DNA of 17,917 nucleotides from Pedobacter sp. UBA5917 (GTDB taxonomy: Bacteria > Bacteroidota > Bacteroidia > Sphingobacteriales > Sphingobacteriaceae), in assembly GCF_002432345.1 (NCBI RefSeq), contig NZ_DJDT01000089.1, positions 1 to 17,917 on the forward strand, written 5' to 3'. A program made the translations under genes and the position numbers. This document shows positions 1 to 8,006 of the stretch, in pieces. A model generated the notes under the pieces. It was not told the origin of the DNA. It did no database searches and was given only the letters and a program-made list of their open reading frames with translations. The first letter of the stretch is position 1. Every line of letters begins with the position of its first letter.

Positions 1-160
1 TAATGTCCTTAATTTCTTAATGGTCAAATGATGTAAGATGTAAAATGGATGATGGAATTAAATCACCAATAGCTCGTGCCTGATACAACCTTAATGTTCT
101 TAATTTCTTAATGGTCAAACGATGTAAGATGTAAAATTGATGATGGAATAAATCACCAAT
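1..160. repeat. 91-bp-period direct tandem repeat, two units
   Basis: Bases 1-70 and 92-160 are near-identical. Both carry TTCTTAATGGTCAAA, then GATGTAAGATGTAAAAT, then AAATCACCAAT, with a few substitutions and one 1-nt deletion in the second unit. A 21-nt stretch (71-91) separates them. The first unit begins at the window edge, so more units may lie to the left. The block is downstream of the ABC permease gene and shows no coding potential. It looks like a dispersed intergenic repeat that duplicated in tandem. Confidence 0.8.
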
Positions 161-233
161 CACCATAACTACCGCTTAAAAGTATACTTTTCCTTAACGT
201 TAATTCATCCGCCCAGCGCTGCGCTCTCAATGC

Positions 234-258
234 CTTTCTCTGTTCCTCTGTGGTTAAC
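234..258 (-). repeat. ACCACAGAG-type intergenic repeat, copy 1
   Basis: On the minus strand this reads GTTAACCACAGAGGAACAG followed by AGAAAG. It lies just beyond the stop codon of the permease gene, in the sense direction of that gene. A related sequence follows the esterase stop at 4297-4340. I have the impression that such ACCACAGAG-rich sequences recur between genes in Bacteroidota, but here the claim rests on the two copies in the window. Confidence 0.5.
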
Positions 259-284
259 CCTCAACGCCCAACCGCCGTACGCTT

Positions 285-2819
285 TTACCCTTCCGTTCTC
301 AATATTTTTAACGGTGGTTGGTTCAAAATACTCCTCGTGCTTAATACGCCCGTAATTACTACCAGTGATACGATAGAACCAAATAACAAGAGCGTTGGTA
401 AAAATGGCGGAATAAATGCTGCATCGAAAATAAATTTAGCTAATGCCCAACTTCCACCGATAGCTAAAATTAATCCGGCAGCTGCTGCAAAAGCACCTAA
501 AAAGAAATATTCAATCGCATTTATGGCTAGGATCTGTTTTCTGCTTGCACCCATGGTCCGCAATAAAATACTCTCCTTTATCCGTTGGTTTTTACTTGTT
601 AATACCGATGAAATGAGTACAATCCATCCTGTAACCATACTAAAGCCAGCCATAAACTGGATAACGAAGCCGATTTTGCCCAACAGTTCATCCAATAGTT
701 TTAGAACCAGATCTAAATCAATTACCGAAACATTCGGAAATTTTTGCACCACTTCGCCCTGAAAACGTGCAGAAACCTCTCCCGATGGTACCCTCGTCAT
801 CAATACATGGAACTGTGGTGCCTCTTCCAACACACCTGCCGGAAAAACCACCCTGAAATTGGTCTGCATGCGGCTCCAGTTTACTTCCCTTAAACTGCCC
901 ACAACAGTCGGGATCATCATGCCCTGCACATTAAAAAGGATTTTATCGTTTAACCCAACATTGATAGATTGGGCATAACGCTGATCTAAAGAAATATAAA
1001 CCGTTTCATCCGGTTTTATTCTCCCAGTCCATTTACCTGAGGTAATTTTCTCAGCTGCGGTTAAGGTATCCTGATAAGTAGCCCTGATCTCGTTGCGGTA
1101 AGCCCTTCTGTTATTGGTATCGGCACTGGCTTTTTTCCCATTTATTTCTTCAATCCGCATGGTAATTACCGGAACCTGGTTCATCAAAGGGAGTTCAAAT
1201 GCTTTAGTTAGGCTGTCTAATCCTTCCTTTTGTGTATTCTGGATATCGAACATCACCATGTTGGGCTGATTGGCACCTGATGAAAGAGTAACACGGCTCA
1301 TTAATATGCCCTGTACAAAAAACAGCGTACAGATAAATGCGGTAGATAAACCGATGGAAACCGTAAGCATCAAGGTTTGGTTGTTCGGGCGGTAAAGATT
1401 GGCAAAACCCTGTCGCCATAAATAACCCGATGAGTTGGGCAGGAGTTTCCTTACGAGGAACATCAGTAATTTCGACAATACAAGCAACAGTACAAACGCG
1501 ATAGCTATACTCATTGTAAAAGCGAGTGTTTGTATCCAGGTTTTCATCTGTAAATGGGTAAAACCCGTGATAAAAACAGCCATTAGCAGATAAACCAACC
1601 AGGTTAAGGGATCTCTTCTGCCTGCGGCTTTCTCAAATGAGGCCCTAATGGCATTTAACGGCGAAATTTTCCTGATCGATAGGAGTGAAGGGAGTGCGAA
1701 AAGAATGGAAATAATCAGCCCCAATAAAATTCCCTGACCAACCGCCAGCCACGAAACCTGCATGGTAATTTCGACCGGAAGAAAATCTTTGAGCACCAGG
1801 GGTAACAGGAACTGTATACCCGTGCCCAAAATGGCCCCGAGAACCGAAGCAATTAATCCGATAAAGAAAACCTGGATGAGGTAAATTAAAAAGGCATGTC
1901 TGGCTTTCAAACCCAAGCAGCGCAAAGTGGCAATGGCACTTAATTTTTCCTGAATGTATACATGGATGGCACTGCCCACACCAACGCAGCCCAATAGTAA
2001 GGCAATAAAGCCTGATAGGGCCAGAAAACGGTTTACATCTTTAAACGACCGGCCTGTTTGCTCTTTCCGTGATTCTACTGTATCGGCATCAAAACCTTCT
2101 TTTTCCAGTCTTGCATCCTGTTTTTTAACCCAGGCATCAATTCCTGAAGGATCATCGTACCTGAAATAGAATTTATTGTTAATCCGGCTTCCGGTTTTAA
2201 TCAGGTTCGTTTTATCGAGCAATTGTAGGGGAATATATACCGTAGGCGCAATGCTCGATCCGATTCCCGTTTGTCCGGGGGCTTTTATTAAGGTGCCTAA
2301 AATTTTAAAATTAAGATCACCCACTTTAACCGAATCGCCAACTTTGGCGTTGTACTGTAACATTAAAGTTTGATCAACCAGCGCATTTCTTCCCGATTGG
2401 AAATTCTTTGCTGCGGCTAAAGGAATGGTTTCAATTATGCCATAATAAGGATAATTACCCTGCAGGGCTTTCATCTGTACCAAACGGCTGCCACCACCTT
2501 TTTGGAAATAGATCATCGAGGCAAATGTTTTCTCCTGCGAACGATCATCACCCAGAGTATCGAGCATTTTCTGCATTGCTTTGCTTACCCCTTTGCGGCT
2601 GTCTAAAACCAGATCGGCGCCGGTAAGTTCTTTCGCCTGCGCGTCGATATCCCTTTGCAGGTTATCTTTAAACGAATATACGGCCACGAGGGCTGCAATC
2701 CCCAAAACGATAGATGATATAAAAAGTAGTAAACGTGCCCGGTTTTTCCGGCTATCGCGCCAGGCCATTTTAAACAGCCACGAAAATTTAATGCTTTGCG
2801 TTGGAAGGCTATTAGGCAT
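285..2819 (-). CDS. ybbP: FtsX-like ABC transporter permease (YbbP type)
   Basis: An 844-residue inner-membrane permease that pairs with the upstream ATPase. The size and layout fit the YbbP/FtsX-MacB superfamily. There is one N-terminal membrane helix (about residues 25-48) and a large extracytoplasmic domain (about 50-260). A block of membrane helices with an FtsX core follows (about 265-380), then extra helices (about 405-505), a second extracytoplasmic domain (about 510-720) and a last FtsX triplet of helices (about 725-835). Permeases of this group usually act on lipids, lipoproteins or envelope substrates rather than solutes. The start overlaps the ATPase stop by 8 nt, showing translational coupling. 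The E. coli YbbA-YbbP pair sits divergent to the TesA esterase, as here. The exact substrate is unknown. No truncation is seen. Confidence 0.88.
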   Translation of the reverse strand: MPNSLPTQSIKFSWLFKMAWRDSRKNRARLLLFISSIVLGIAALVAVYSFKDNLQRDIDAQAKELTGADLVLDSRKGVSKAMQKMLDTLGDDRSQEKTFASMIYFQKGGGSRLVQMKALQGNYPYYGIIETIPLAAAKNFQSGRNALVDQTLMLQYNAKVGDSVKVGDLNFKILGTLIKAPGQTGIGSSIAPTVYIPLQLLDKTNLIKTGSRINNKFYFRYDDPSGIDAWVKKQDARLEKEGFDADTVESRKEQTGRSFKDVNRFLALSGFIALLLGCVGVGSAIHVYIQEKLSAIATLRCLGLKARHAFLIYLIQVFFIGLIASVLGAILGTGIQFLLPLVLKDFLPVEITMQVSWLAVGQGILLGLIISILFALPSLLSIRKISPLNAIRASFEKAAGRRDPLTWLVYLLMAVFITGFTHLQMKTWIQTLAFTMSIAIAFVLLLVLSKLLMFLVRKLLPNSSGYLWRQGFANLYRPNNQTLMLTVSIGLSTAFICTLFFVQGILMSRVTLSSGANQPNMVMFDIQNTQKEGLDSLTKAFELPLMNQVPVITMRIEEINGKKASADTNNRRAYRNEIRATYQDTLTAAEKITSGKWTGRIKPDETVYISLDQRYAQSINVGLNDKILFNVQGMMIPTVVGSLREVNWSRMQTNFRVVFPAGVLEEAPQFHVLMTRVPSGEVSARFQGEVVQKFPNVSVIDLDLVLKLLDELLGKIGFVIQFMAGFSMVTGWIVLISSVLTSKNQRIKESILLRTMGASRKQILAINAIEYFFLGAFAAAAGLILAIGGSWALAKFIFDAAFIPPFLPTLLLFGSIVSLVVITGVLSTRSILNQPPLKILRTEG

Positions 2820-3501
2820 AAGTAGGGTTTTCGTCTGAAATAATTACGCCACCTTTAACTCTAATGGTTCTGGATGTACGCGCAGCAAGTTCGAGGTCGT
2901 GTGTTACGATGATCAGGGTGGTTCCGGCATCTTTGTTTAAATCGAAAAGCAGTTTGATTACTTTTTCACTTGTTTCGGCATCAAGGTTCCCGGTTGGTTC
3001 GTCGGCAAAAAGAATAGCCGGTTGATTGGAGAATGCCCTTGCCAGCGAAACCCTCTGTTGCTCGCCGCCCGATAGCTGAATGGGATAATGATGCGAACGG
3101 TTGGCCAGGCCAACTTTATCCAATAGCTCTAAGGCATGGGCTTTGATGTTTTTTGCACCCCTTAACTCTAAAGGAACCATTACATTTTCGAGTGCAGTTA
3201 AGGTTGGTAACAGCTGGAAATTCTGAAAAATAAAACCCACATATTGGTTTCTCACGGCTGCACGCTCATCCTCGCTGAGTTTTTCCAGGGCGATTCCGTT
3301 CAGTTCTACCGTGCCGCTGCTTGCCCTATCCAAACCGGCACATAAACCGAGTAGTGTAGTTTTGCCGCTTCCGGATGGACCTGTAATGGCCACTGTTGAT
3401 CCGGCGGCAATAGAAAAATTGATGTTATCCAGAACGGTGAGTTCCCGTCCGGCACTTTGGTAAATTTTGCTTACATTTCGGATGTTCAATATGCTTTCCA
3501 A
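2812..3501 (-). CDS. ybbA: ABC transporter ATP-binding protein (YbbA/LolD type)
   Basis: A 229-residue ATPase that powers the permease encoded directly downstream. All catalytic elements are visible: Walker A GPSGSGKTT (41-49), Q-loop Gln93 in FIFQNFQLL, signature LSGGEQQR (143-150), Walker B ILFADEP (163-169), D-loop GNLD (171-174) and H-loop His201. The FQLLPTLTALENVMVPL context after the Q-loop is typical of the LolD/MacB/YbbA subfamily, which works with FtsX-like permeases. The start is unusual. There is no ATG in frame: an in-frame TAA lies five codons upstream of a TTG at 3499-3501, so TTG (or the next TTG at about 3489) must serve as start. The region before it is A-rich with no Shine-Dalgarno. 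A TATGTTTG -7-like element lies about 40 nt upstream. Confidence 0.92.
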   Translation of the reverse strand: MESILNIRNVSKIYQSAGRELTVLDNINFSIAAGSTVAITGPSGSGKTTLLGLCAGLDRASSGTVELNGIALEKLSEDERAAVRNQYVGFIFQNFQLLPTLTALENVMVPLELRGAKNIKAHALELLDKVGLANRSHHYPIQLSGGEQQRVSLARAFSNQPAILFADEPTGNLDAETSEKVIKLLFDLNKDAGTTLIIVTHDLELAARTSRTIRVKGGVIISDENPTYA

Positions 3502-3539
3502 TAGCTGATTTTTTTAAGGTTGCGTATAGATTTTTTTGC

Positions 3540-3547
3540 CAAACATA
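3540..3547 (-). promoter_or_regulatory. Predicted -7 element for the ybbAP operon
   Basis: The minus strand reads TATGTTTG, a perfect match to the Bacteroidota -7 consensus TAnnTTTG, about 39 nt upstream of the TTG start. No good -33 TTTG is visible at the usual distance, so this is a moderate-to-weak call based on one element. Confidence 0.35.
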
Positions 3548-3606
3548 ACCGGCAGGTGCCTGTTAAGATAATGGTTTAACGATAATTAGATATAGATTTA
3601 TTAGAT

Positions 3607-4290
3607 ATGTTACGAAAACGATTAATGGGGCTATTTGTTTTGAGCCTGATACTCTTAAGCTGTGGAAATCAACAAAGTAAAAGCAATAAGGATAAAACTT
3701 TAGATTCGGCTGACCAAAAGACATCGGTTACAACAGTTAAAAAGAAAAATATCCTGTTTTTTGGTACGAGTTTAACGGCAGGTTACGGACTTGATCCAAC
3801 GGAGGCTTATCCGGCCCTGATCCAGAATAGGATCGATTCTTTAAAAATGCCCTACAATGTAATTAATGGTGGTTTAAGTGGCGAAACTTCGGCCGGGGGC
3901 AAAGGCAGGATTGATTGGTTGCTTAAACAGCCTGTTGATATTTTTGTGCTCGAACTGGGCGCCAATGATGGATTAAGGGGTTTGCCTGTTGCACAAACGA
4001 TCAAAAATCTGCAGGATATCATTGATCGCGTAAAAGCTAAATACCCAAATGTAAAACTGATAATGGCAGGTATGCAGGTGCCACCGAATATGGGCGCTAA
4101 ATATGCTTCAGACTTTAAAAACATATTTCCTGACCTGGCAAAAAAAAACCAGATGGCTTTGATTCCGTTTTTATTGGATAAAGTTGGCGGTGTACCAAAA
4201 TTAAACCAGGCAGATGGTATACATCCTACAGCAGAAGGTGATAAGATTTTAGCGGAAAATGTTTGGGTGGTGTTGAAAGGGGAGTTGTAG
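3607..4290 (+). CDS. tesA: GDSL-family arylesterase / lysophospholipase L1-like lipoprotein
   Basis: A 227-residue SGNH/GDSL hydrolase that cleaves ester or thioester bonds of acyl chains. It has a lipoprotein signal peptide with lipobox LLSC (Cys19), so it is a predicted membrane-anchored envelope enzyme. Block I reads FFGTSLTAGYGLDP with nucleophile Ser55; the usual GDSL Asp is Thr here. Block II is GGLSGETSAGG with Gly92 as oxyanion candidate. Block III is GANDGLRGLP (Asn120). Block V is DGIHPTAEG with Asp203 and His206. The SGNH residues are therefore all present. It diverges from the ABC transporter operon, the arrangement known for tesA and ybbA-ybbP in E. coli. The symbol is by homology. 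Enterobacterial TesA is soluble and periplasmic, whereas this protein is a lipoprotein with a polar linker of about 25 residues. Confidence 0.9.
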   Translation: MLRKRLMGLFVLSLILLSCGNQQSKSNKDKTLDSADQKTSVTTVKKKNILFFGTSLTAGYGLDPTEAYPALIQNRIDSLKMPYNVINGGLSGETSAGGKGRIDWLLKQPVDIFVLELGANDGLRGLPVAQTIKNLQDIIDRVKAKYPNVKLIMAGMQVPPNMGAKYASDFKNIFPDLAKKNQMALIPFLLDKVGGVPKLNQADGIHPTAEGDKILAENVWVVLKGEL

Positions 4291-4296
4291 TTTCTT

Positions 4297-4340
4297 TTTT
4301 ACCACAGAGAACACAGAGTGAAAACACGGAGCACACAAAG
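4297..4340 (+). repeat. ACCACAGAG-type intergenic repeat, copy 2
   Basis: After the esterase stop the plus strand reads TTTACCACAGAGAACACAG, then further ACACGGAGCACACAAAG-like units. The first part matches the copy at 234-258 (TTAACCACAGAGGAACAGAG). Both copies lie just after the last gene of a transcription unit, in the sense orientation. It is non-coding. Confidence 0.5.
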
Positions 4341-4378
4341 CTGACTGAATGCAATGAATTAACTTAGCAGCAAGAGGT

Positions 4379-4489
4379 CGTCATTTCGAGCGGAGTGTAA
4401 CGTAGTCGAGAACCACGTAAGTGCTCAGCGAAGCTAAATCTATCTCGAGATAGATCTCTCCGCTCCACTGCGTTTCGGTCGAGATGACG
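4379..4489. repeat. REP/MITE-like imperfect palindrome
   Basis: The outer arms start CGTCATTTCGAGCGGAGTG on the plus strand and CGTCATCTCGACCGAAACGC on the minus strand, so the element ends in matching inverted CGTCAT-TCGA sequences. In the centre lies a perfect 18-bp palindrome, ATCTATCTCGAGATAGAT (4438-4455). The element sits between the convergent 3' ends of the esterase (4290) and a lipoprotein gene (4527). Palindromic elements with GTCATTTCGA / TCGAGATGAC termini are frequent between genes in this phylum. It may act as a bidirectional terminator or be mobilised by a REP-type transposase encoded elsewhere. It has no open reading frame of its own. Confidence 0.75.
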
Positions 4490-4526
4490 GAGTTTCTTGT
4501 GTAAATATTTAGTTGACCAATATTTC

Positions 4527-5414
4527 TTACTCCTGCCTAAAACTTTTAAGCGATCCATCGCGGTTAAACTGGATATCGAAACGCTCTCTTGTTCCATTAA
4601 TACCGGCGGGGAACCAGCGCATATTTTCGTCCCATATAGAAATGTAAACTGAAGTGGTTGGTTTTGCACCCTCAATCTGGACCGCTTTTTCGTTATAGAT
4701 TTTGAGAACTTTACGGGCATCTTCAAAATGCATTCCGCTTAAAGGGAATGTTCTGCGTTCGATATCCCTGGCCAATACCGGTTTTGGTGCCGACCATGCC
4801 CCATCCCGATATTCGTAAGCATCAACATATTTAGGGTTTACAGGGTGCTGTAACATCAGGTTTATGGAGCCATTATCATAAAAATGAACCGATTGGTATA
4901 CCATAATTTCTTTGTTACGGTATTGGGGCAATCTTTTTAACTGTTCTTCGGCCAAAGCCAGATCAGGAATACTCAATAAACCTTTCTTCGCTTTTATCAC
5001 CGGTTTTTCTGTATCAATGTTTTTAAGTCCGCCTTGCGGAAGCTTCATTTCTTTTAAAAACTGGTTTACCCTTTTCTGTATTTCTTTAGCCGTTTCGGGG
5101 CTTTTTTGTTGCTTTAACAGATCAATATCATGGAACATTTCTTTTGCTTTCAGCTCCATTTCAGGTGTATTAATGGTGTCGCCGTTTATCACAATTATTT
5201 TTTCCTGATGGCGCTGTACCGAAGTTATTGTACTGGTTTTTGCGGTTCCTGTATATTCGCCATTTGTACCAGAATGATTTTCTTTATTGTATTGTTTGAC
5301 TAAAGAATCGTTGGGATGAAAGGTTTCATCTACACTTTGGGTAATCTGCTTACAGCTTAATGTGAACAGACTAAACAGTATAATCAAACTATAAAATTGT
5401 TTTAGGTTTTTCAT
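4527..5414 (-). CDS. Hypothetical lipoprotein
   Basis: A 295-residue protein that I do not recognise. It has a lipoprotein signal with lipobox TLSC (Cys21). A low-complexity polar linker follows (about 25-65), then a charged helical segment rich in Lys/Glu (about 85-125). The C-terminal half is beta-rich (about 165-295) with many aromatic residues, e.g. the VHFYDNGSINLML and SIWDENMRWFPAG stretches. Its ATG overlaps the stop of the upstream membrane protein by one base (TGATG), so the two are translationally coupled. They probably work together in the envelope. No catalytic motif is seen. The 3' end faces a REP-like palindrome. Confidence 0.82.
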   Translation of the reverse strand: MKNLKQFYSLIILFSLFTLSCKQITQSVDETFHPNDSLVKQYNKENHSGTNGEYTGTAKTSTITSVQRHQEKIIVINGDTINTPEMELKAKEMFHDIDLLKQQKSPETAKEIQKRVNQFLKEMKLPQGGLKNIDTEKPVIKAKKGLLSIPDLALAEEQLKRLPQYRNKEIMVYQSVHFYDNGSINLMLQHPVNPKYVDAYEYRDGAWSAPKPVLARDIERRTFPLSGMHFEDARKVLKIYNEKAVQIEGAKPTTSVYISIWDENMRWFPAGINGTRERFDIQFNRDGSLKSFRQE

Positions 5415-6415
5415 CAGAATTCTCCTTCAACTTCATTTAAATCTTTCTCGAAAGCCGCCTGTTGCGGATCGTCTTTGAGGTAAAAAATAGAAACATATTC
5501 CTGTTTGGTAATGTCCAGATCAAGCAGGTTTACAATTTTTTTGATATTAATTCTGTGTTTCTGATTAAACTGATCTGCAAATTCGAGTTCAAAATTGATC
5601 ATCGGTTGCTCGTTGATGTAGGTTCCGGTTTGACTGGCTTTGAGCAACCGGGCATTAGTCTTCGTCCCTTTAAATTTAACCATGAACAATTTGTCGGGTT
5701 TGCCAATAAACTTGCTAAGGATAAAAGTTCCGAAGGCACGATAAAGTAGCAGCGTAAAAGCACAGGTTAATAAAGGATGGCCAATCCCCATAAAGCGCCA
5801 GCCTGCACCCATACTTTCTAAACGATAGGAATAGATATAATAGCCAACAACAATAGCTGCAAAAGTTAGCCAGCCCAGGTTCGTAAGCAAAACAATTATT
5901 TTCCTCATGCCTACTTCTGTAGTGGCAAAAATAAAATAGGGGGCACTTTTTACCTCTTTATCTAACAAAATGCCAGTGGTTTTACCTACTTCGTAACGGC
6001 GTTCGTATGGTTTTGCATCGTTTACCATGGTTCTTTGCGTAACGGTACTACCCACCAGGTTTTTAAACTGTAGTTTAAGTTCGTAGGTATCGTAAGTTGC
6101 TCCCGGTTTCGAAACTTTTGTCGATTCCAGTATTTTGGCTTCACGCGGCTCTCCGGTGGTTTTAAGTTTTTCTATGTTCCGTTTGATCAAAAAGGGACGG
6201 ACTACCCATTTCCGGTAATAACCAGTTAACAATACAGCCCAGAACAGGATCGATATGGCAAGCAAAGTAAGCGAATACCATGGATTGCTGTCAATCAGAT
6301 TGGGTATGCTATCCTCCTTGGTATTGTAATACATTAAGATTGGAAACGGAATGGCGAAAAAGAACATATATATGCTCCAGAATATCGAAAGTCCTTTGCT
6401 GATGTTGTGGTTCAT
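5414..6415 (-). CDS. Membrane protein with duplicated two-TM plus beta-domain unit
   Basis: A 333-residue integral membrane protein of unknown function. Visible helices are at about 10-30, 45-68, 172-197 and 207-232. Two soluble segments follow the helix pairs, at about 75-165 and 235-330. The segments resemble each other. Each begins with a basic, Ala-containing strand (EPREAKILESTKV and GTKTNARLLKASQTG), continues with LKLQF / FELEF strands, and ends with a short hydrophobic strand near a Lys/Asp turn. The pattern is reminiscent of DUF3592-like domains, but I cannot confirm membership. Its stop overlaps the next gene's ATG (TGATG), forming a two-gene unit with the lipoprotein downstream. 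It is 301 nt away from the upstream gene, so it may have its own promoter. Confidence 0.82.
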   Translation of the reverse strand: MNHNISKGLSIFWSIYMFFFAIPFPILMYYNTKEDSIPNLIDSNPWYSLTLLAISILFWAVLLTGYYRKWVVRPFLIKRNIEKLKTTGEPREAKILESTKVSKPGATYDTYELKLQFKNLVGSTVTQRTMVNDAKPYERRYEVGKTTGILLDKEVKSAPYFIFATTEVGMRKIIVLLTNLGWLTFAAIVVGYYIYSYRLESMGAGWRFMGIGHPLLTCAFTLLLYRAFGTFILSKFIGKPDKLFMVKFKGTKTNARLLKASQTGTYINEQPMINFELEFADQFNQKHRINIKKIVNLLDLDITKQEYVSIFYLKDDPQQAAFEKDLNEVEGEF

Positions 6416-6716
6416 TACTGCTTATTTAATTTTAATATTTTGTATTGTTCGAAACTCTGGTCTATTTATTTGAAAAACCAAAATGTCTTCTTACAATCTT
6501 GGTAAGTTTTGGATAAGTTGCAATATTCAAGTCAACAATATTGCTTCCCGCTACAAAAGCAAAAGTCTGCAACAACTTTTCCCTAACTCATCGAAATCAT
6601 TTGCTATTATAAATTTTTGCATATTTTTCATTTTAAAGAATCTGATCATTCATACTGTTCCATATTTAAACTACCCCACAATAAACACCCGGTAACGAGC
6701 TGGTTTTTTATGTTAA
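6416..6716. other. Gene-free stretch, nothing recognised
   Basis: This 301-nt AT-rich gap separates the 210-aa gene from the coupled membrane protein/lipoprotein pair. I searched by eye for TAnnTTTG, strong hairpins with T-runs and RNA genes and found nothing convincing. A promoter for the pair at 6415 would be expected here. The short open frame at 6483-6695 lacks convincing protein features. Confidence 0.5.
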
Positions 6717-7349
6717 TTACCGTTGTTTAGCCAATTCGGCTTCATGTATGGTTGCCATTTCTCCCTTTTTATTGTAAGCGTTAATACAAATGGCATCAAA
6801 ACCATTTCGCTGCAGGTAGGGTATATCTACAATTTCACCGTTGATCAGCAGAATATCTCCTTCATCGTTCTGGAGCCTTTCGTATTCTTGTTTATAATCT
6901 ACATTAGAATAAGTGTGTATAACAATTTTGAACACTTCGTTTCCATTAACATCAGCATAAAACCGGGTAGCCCTCCGCTGATTTAGTTGCTGCACTGTCC
7001 ACTCGTTGTAAAACAGGTTGTCATACCCCTGAGTACAGCCGTCAAACAATAGTATTTCTTCACCGGTTATTACATCTACTGCGTAAATAAGCTCAGGTGC
7101 AAAACCGGTACTAACTATTAATCCATTAAAAGCTTTGCCGTATTCCTGATGGAAAAGTGTCAGATATTTTTCTTCCTGTCTTAACACCCATTTATATAAT
7201 TCGCCATAGTATTTTATGCTGAACAGGCGTCCACCCGTTGACGACTGCAATTGCCCCCGCCATTCTACCTTATGCATTTTCTCAAAATATGCAGGGTGGT
7301 TGTAAACGGCATATGTCTCGTAAATATCGGGAGCTTGTTTATTGTTCAT
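6717..7349 (-). CDS. Hypothetical cytosolic protein
   Basis: A 210-residue protein that I do not recognise. It has no signal peptide and no membrane segment, so it is probably cytosolic. It is rich in aromatic and acidic residues (e.g. TYAVYNHPAYFEKMHKVEW at 12-30 and DGCTQGYDNLFYNEW near 105-117), with alternating strands and a C-terminal AYNKKGEMATIHEAE segment. The composition resembles immunity-type proteins such as the SUKH genes nearby, but no family signature is visible, so this is only a context guess. It lies 146 nt downstream of the PH-like membrane protein gene. Confidence 0.72.
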   Translation of the reverse strand: MNNKQAPDIYETYAVYNHPAYFEKMHKVEWRGQLQSSTGGRLFSIKYYGELYKWVLRQEEKYLTLFHQEYGKAFNGLIVSTGFAPELIYAVDVITGEEILLFDGCTQGYDNLFYNEWTVQQLNQRRATRFYADVNGNEVFKIVIHTYSNVDYKQEYERLQNDEGDILLINGEIVDIPYLQRNGFDAICINAYNKKGEMATIHEAELAKQR

Positions 7350-7495
7350 TTGCTCAATTGATAATGAATACTATAACATTAACTTTTAACGGCTGTTTTT
7401 CTAACTGCAATTTGTTTGCCTTACTTTTTTACATTCTGGGATCGTTTTTTATTAAAAGTTGATCATAAACTGATTGATTTTTGAGCCTAAAACCT

Positions 7496-7993
7496 TTAAT
7501 GGATGGAGGAATTTGCTATCCATAAATCAATTTCCCTTAAAATTTCTGTTTCAAAATACTCCTGCCGCACCTGGCTTTTTCTGCTGGTACCAAATGGCTG
7601 GCTGATGGCGTAGCTTTTGCCATATTTATTCTGTTTATGCGATAATGCATAATGTAGCAGCCCGTCTTCGTCTACATGCAGGATATAAACCTCTTCGAAA
7701 GCCATAATTTTCCGGGTAAACAATCCGGGGATTTTCCGGTACACCTGTTCCGTATACTGATCAAAGATATAGGTGATGTTAAAATGGAATACAAAATCGT
7801 ATATGGCGGTAATGGCACATACCACACCAATAGCCGTTACGCCCCATTGGGTATCGTGGTAAAGATGGAGCATAGGTGTTACCATAAATATACCTGCTGC
7901 AAGTAGCGCGAAGAACAAAATTTTGCCTTTATAATCGCGTTCGGGTTGAAAACTTAAACGGCCACCTTCTATTTTAAGGTTATATGTTGTCAT
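7496..7993 (-). CDS. Two-TM PH-like membrane protein, paralogue 2
   Basis: A 165-residue protein with a short N-terminal beta segment, two membrane helices (about 24-44 and 50-68) and a C-terminal cytosolic domain. The start of that domain, TYIFDQYTEQVYRK, has the form of a bacterial PH-like (bPH2/YdbS type) domain: a strand, an Asp turn, then a basic strand. It matches the same position in the neighbour at 8007-8474 (LTFDNQNREIARKRFYF). The two genes are 13 nt apart and probably co-transcribed. The function is unknown. Proteins of this form are usually envelope-associated scaffolds. Confidence 0.75.
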   Translation of the reverse strand: MTTYNLKIEGGRLSFQPERDYKGKILFFALLAAGIFMVTPMLHLYHDTQWGVTAIGVVCAITAIYDFVFHFNITYIFDQYTEQVYRKIPGLFTRKIMAFEEVYILHVDEDGLLHYALSHKQNKYGKSYAISQPFGTSRKSQVRQEYFETEILREIDLWIANSSIH

Positions 7994-8006
7994 CTTCTCT
8001 TGTTTT

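Noticed and set aside
250..762. Plus-strand open frame of 170 codons
   Set aside because: It is a shadow of the permease gene on the opposite strand.
4364..4726. Minus-strand open frame of 120 codons
   Set aside because: It overlaps the REP-like palindrome and the lipoprotein gene in another frame; the translation is low in protein-like features.
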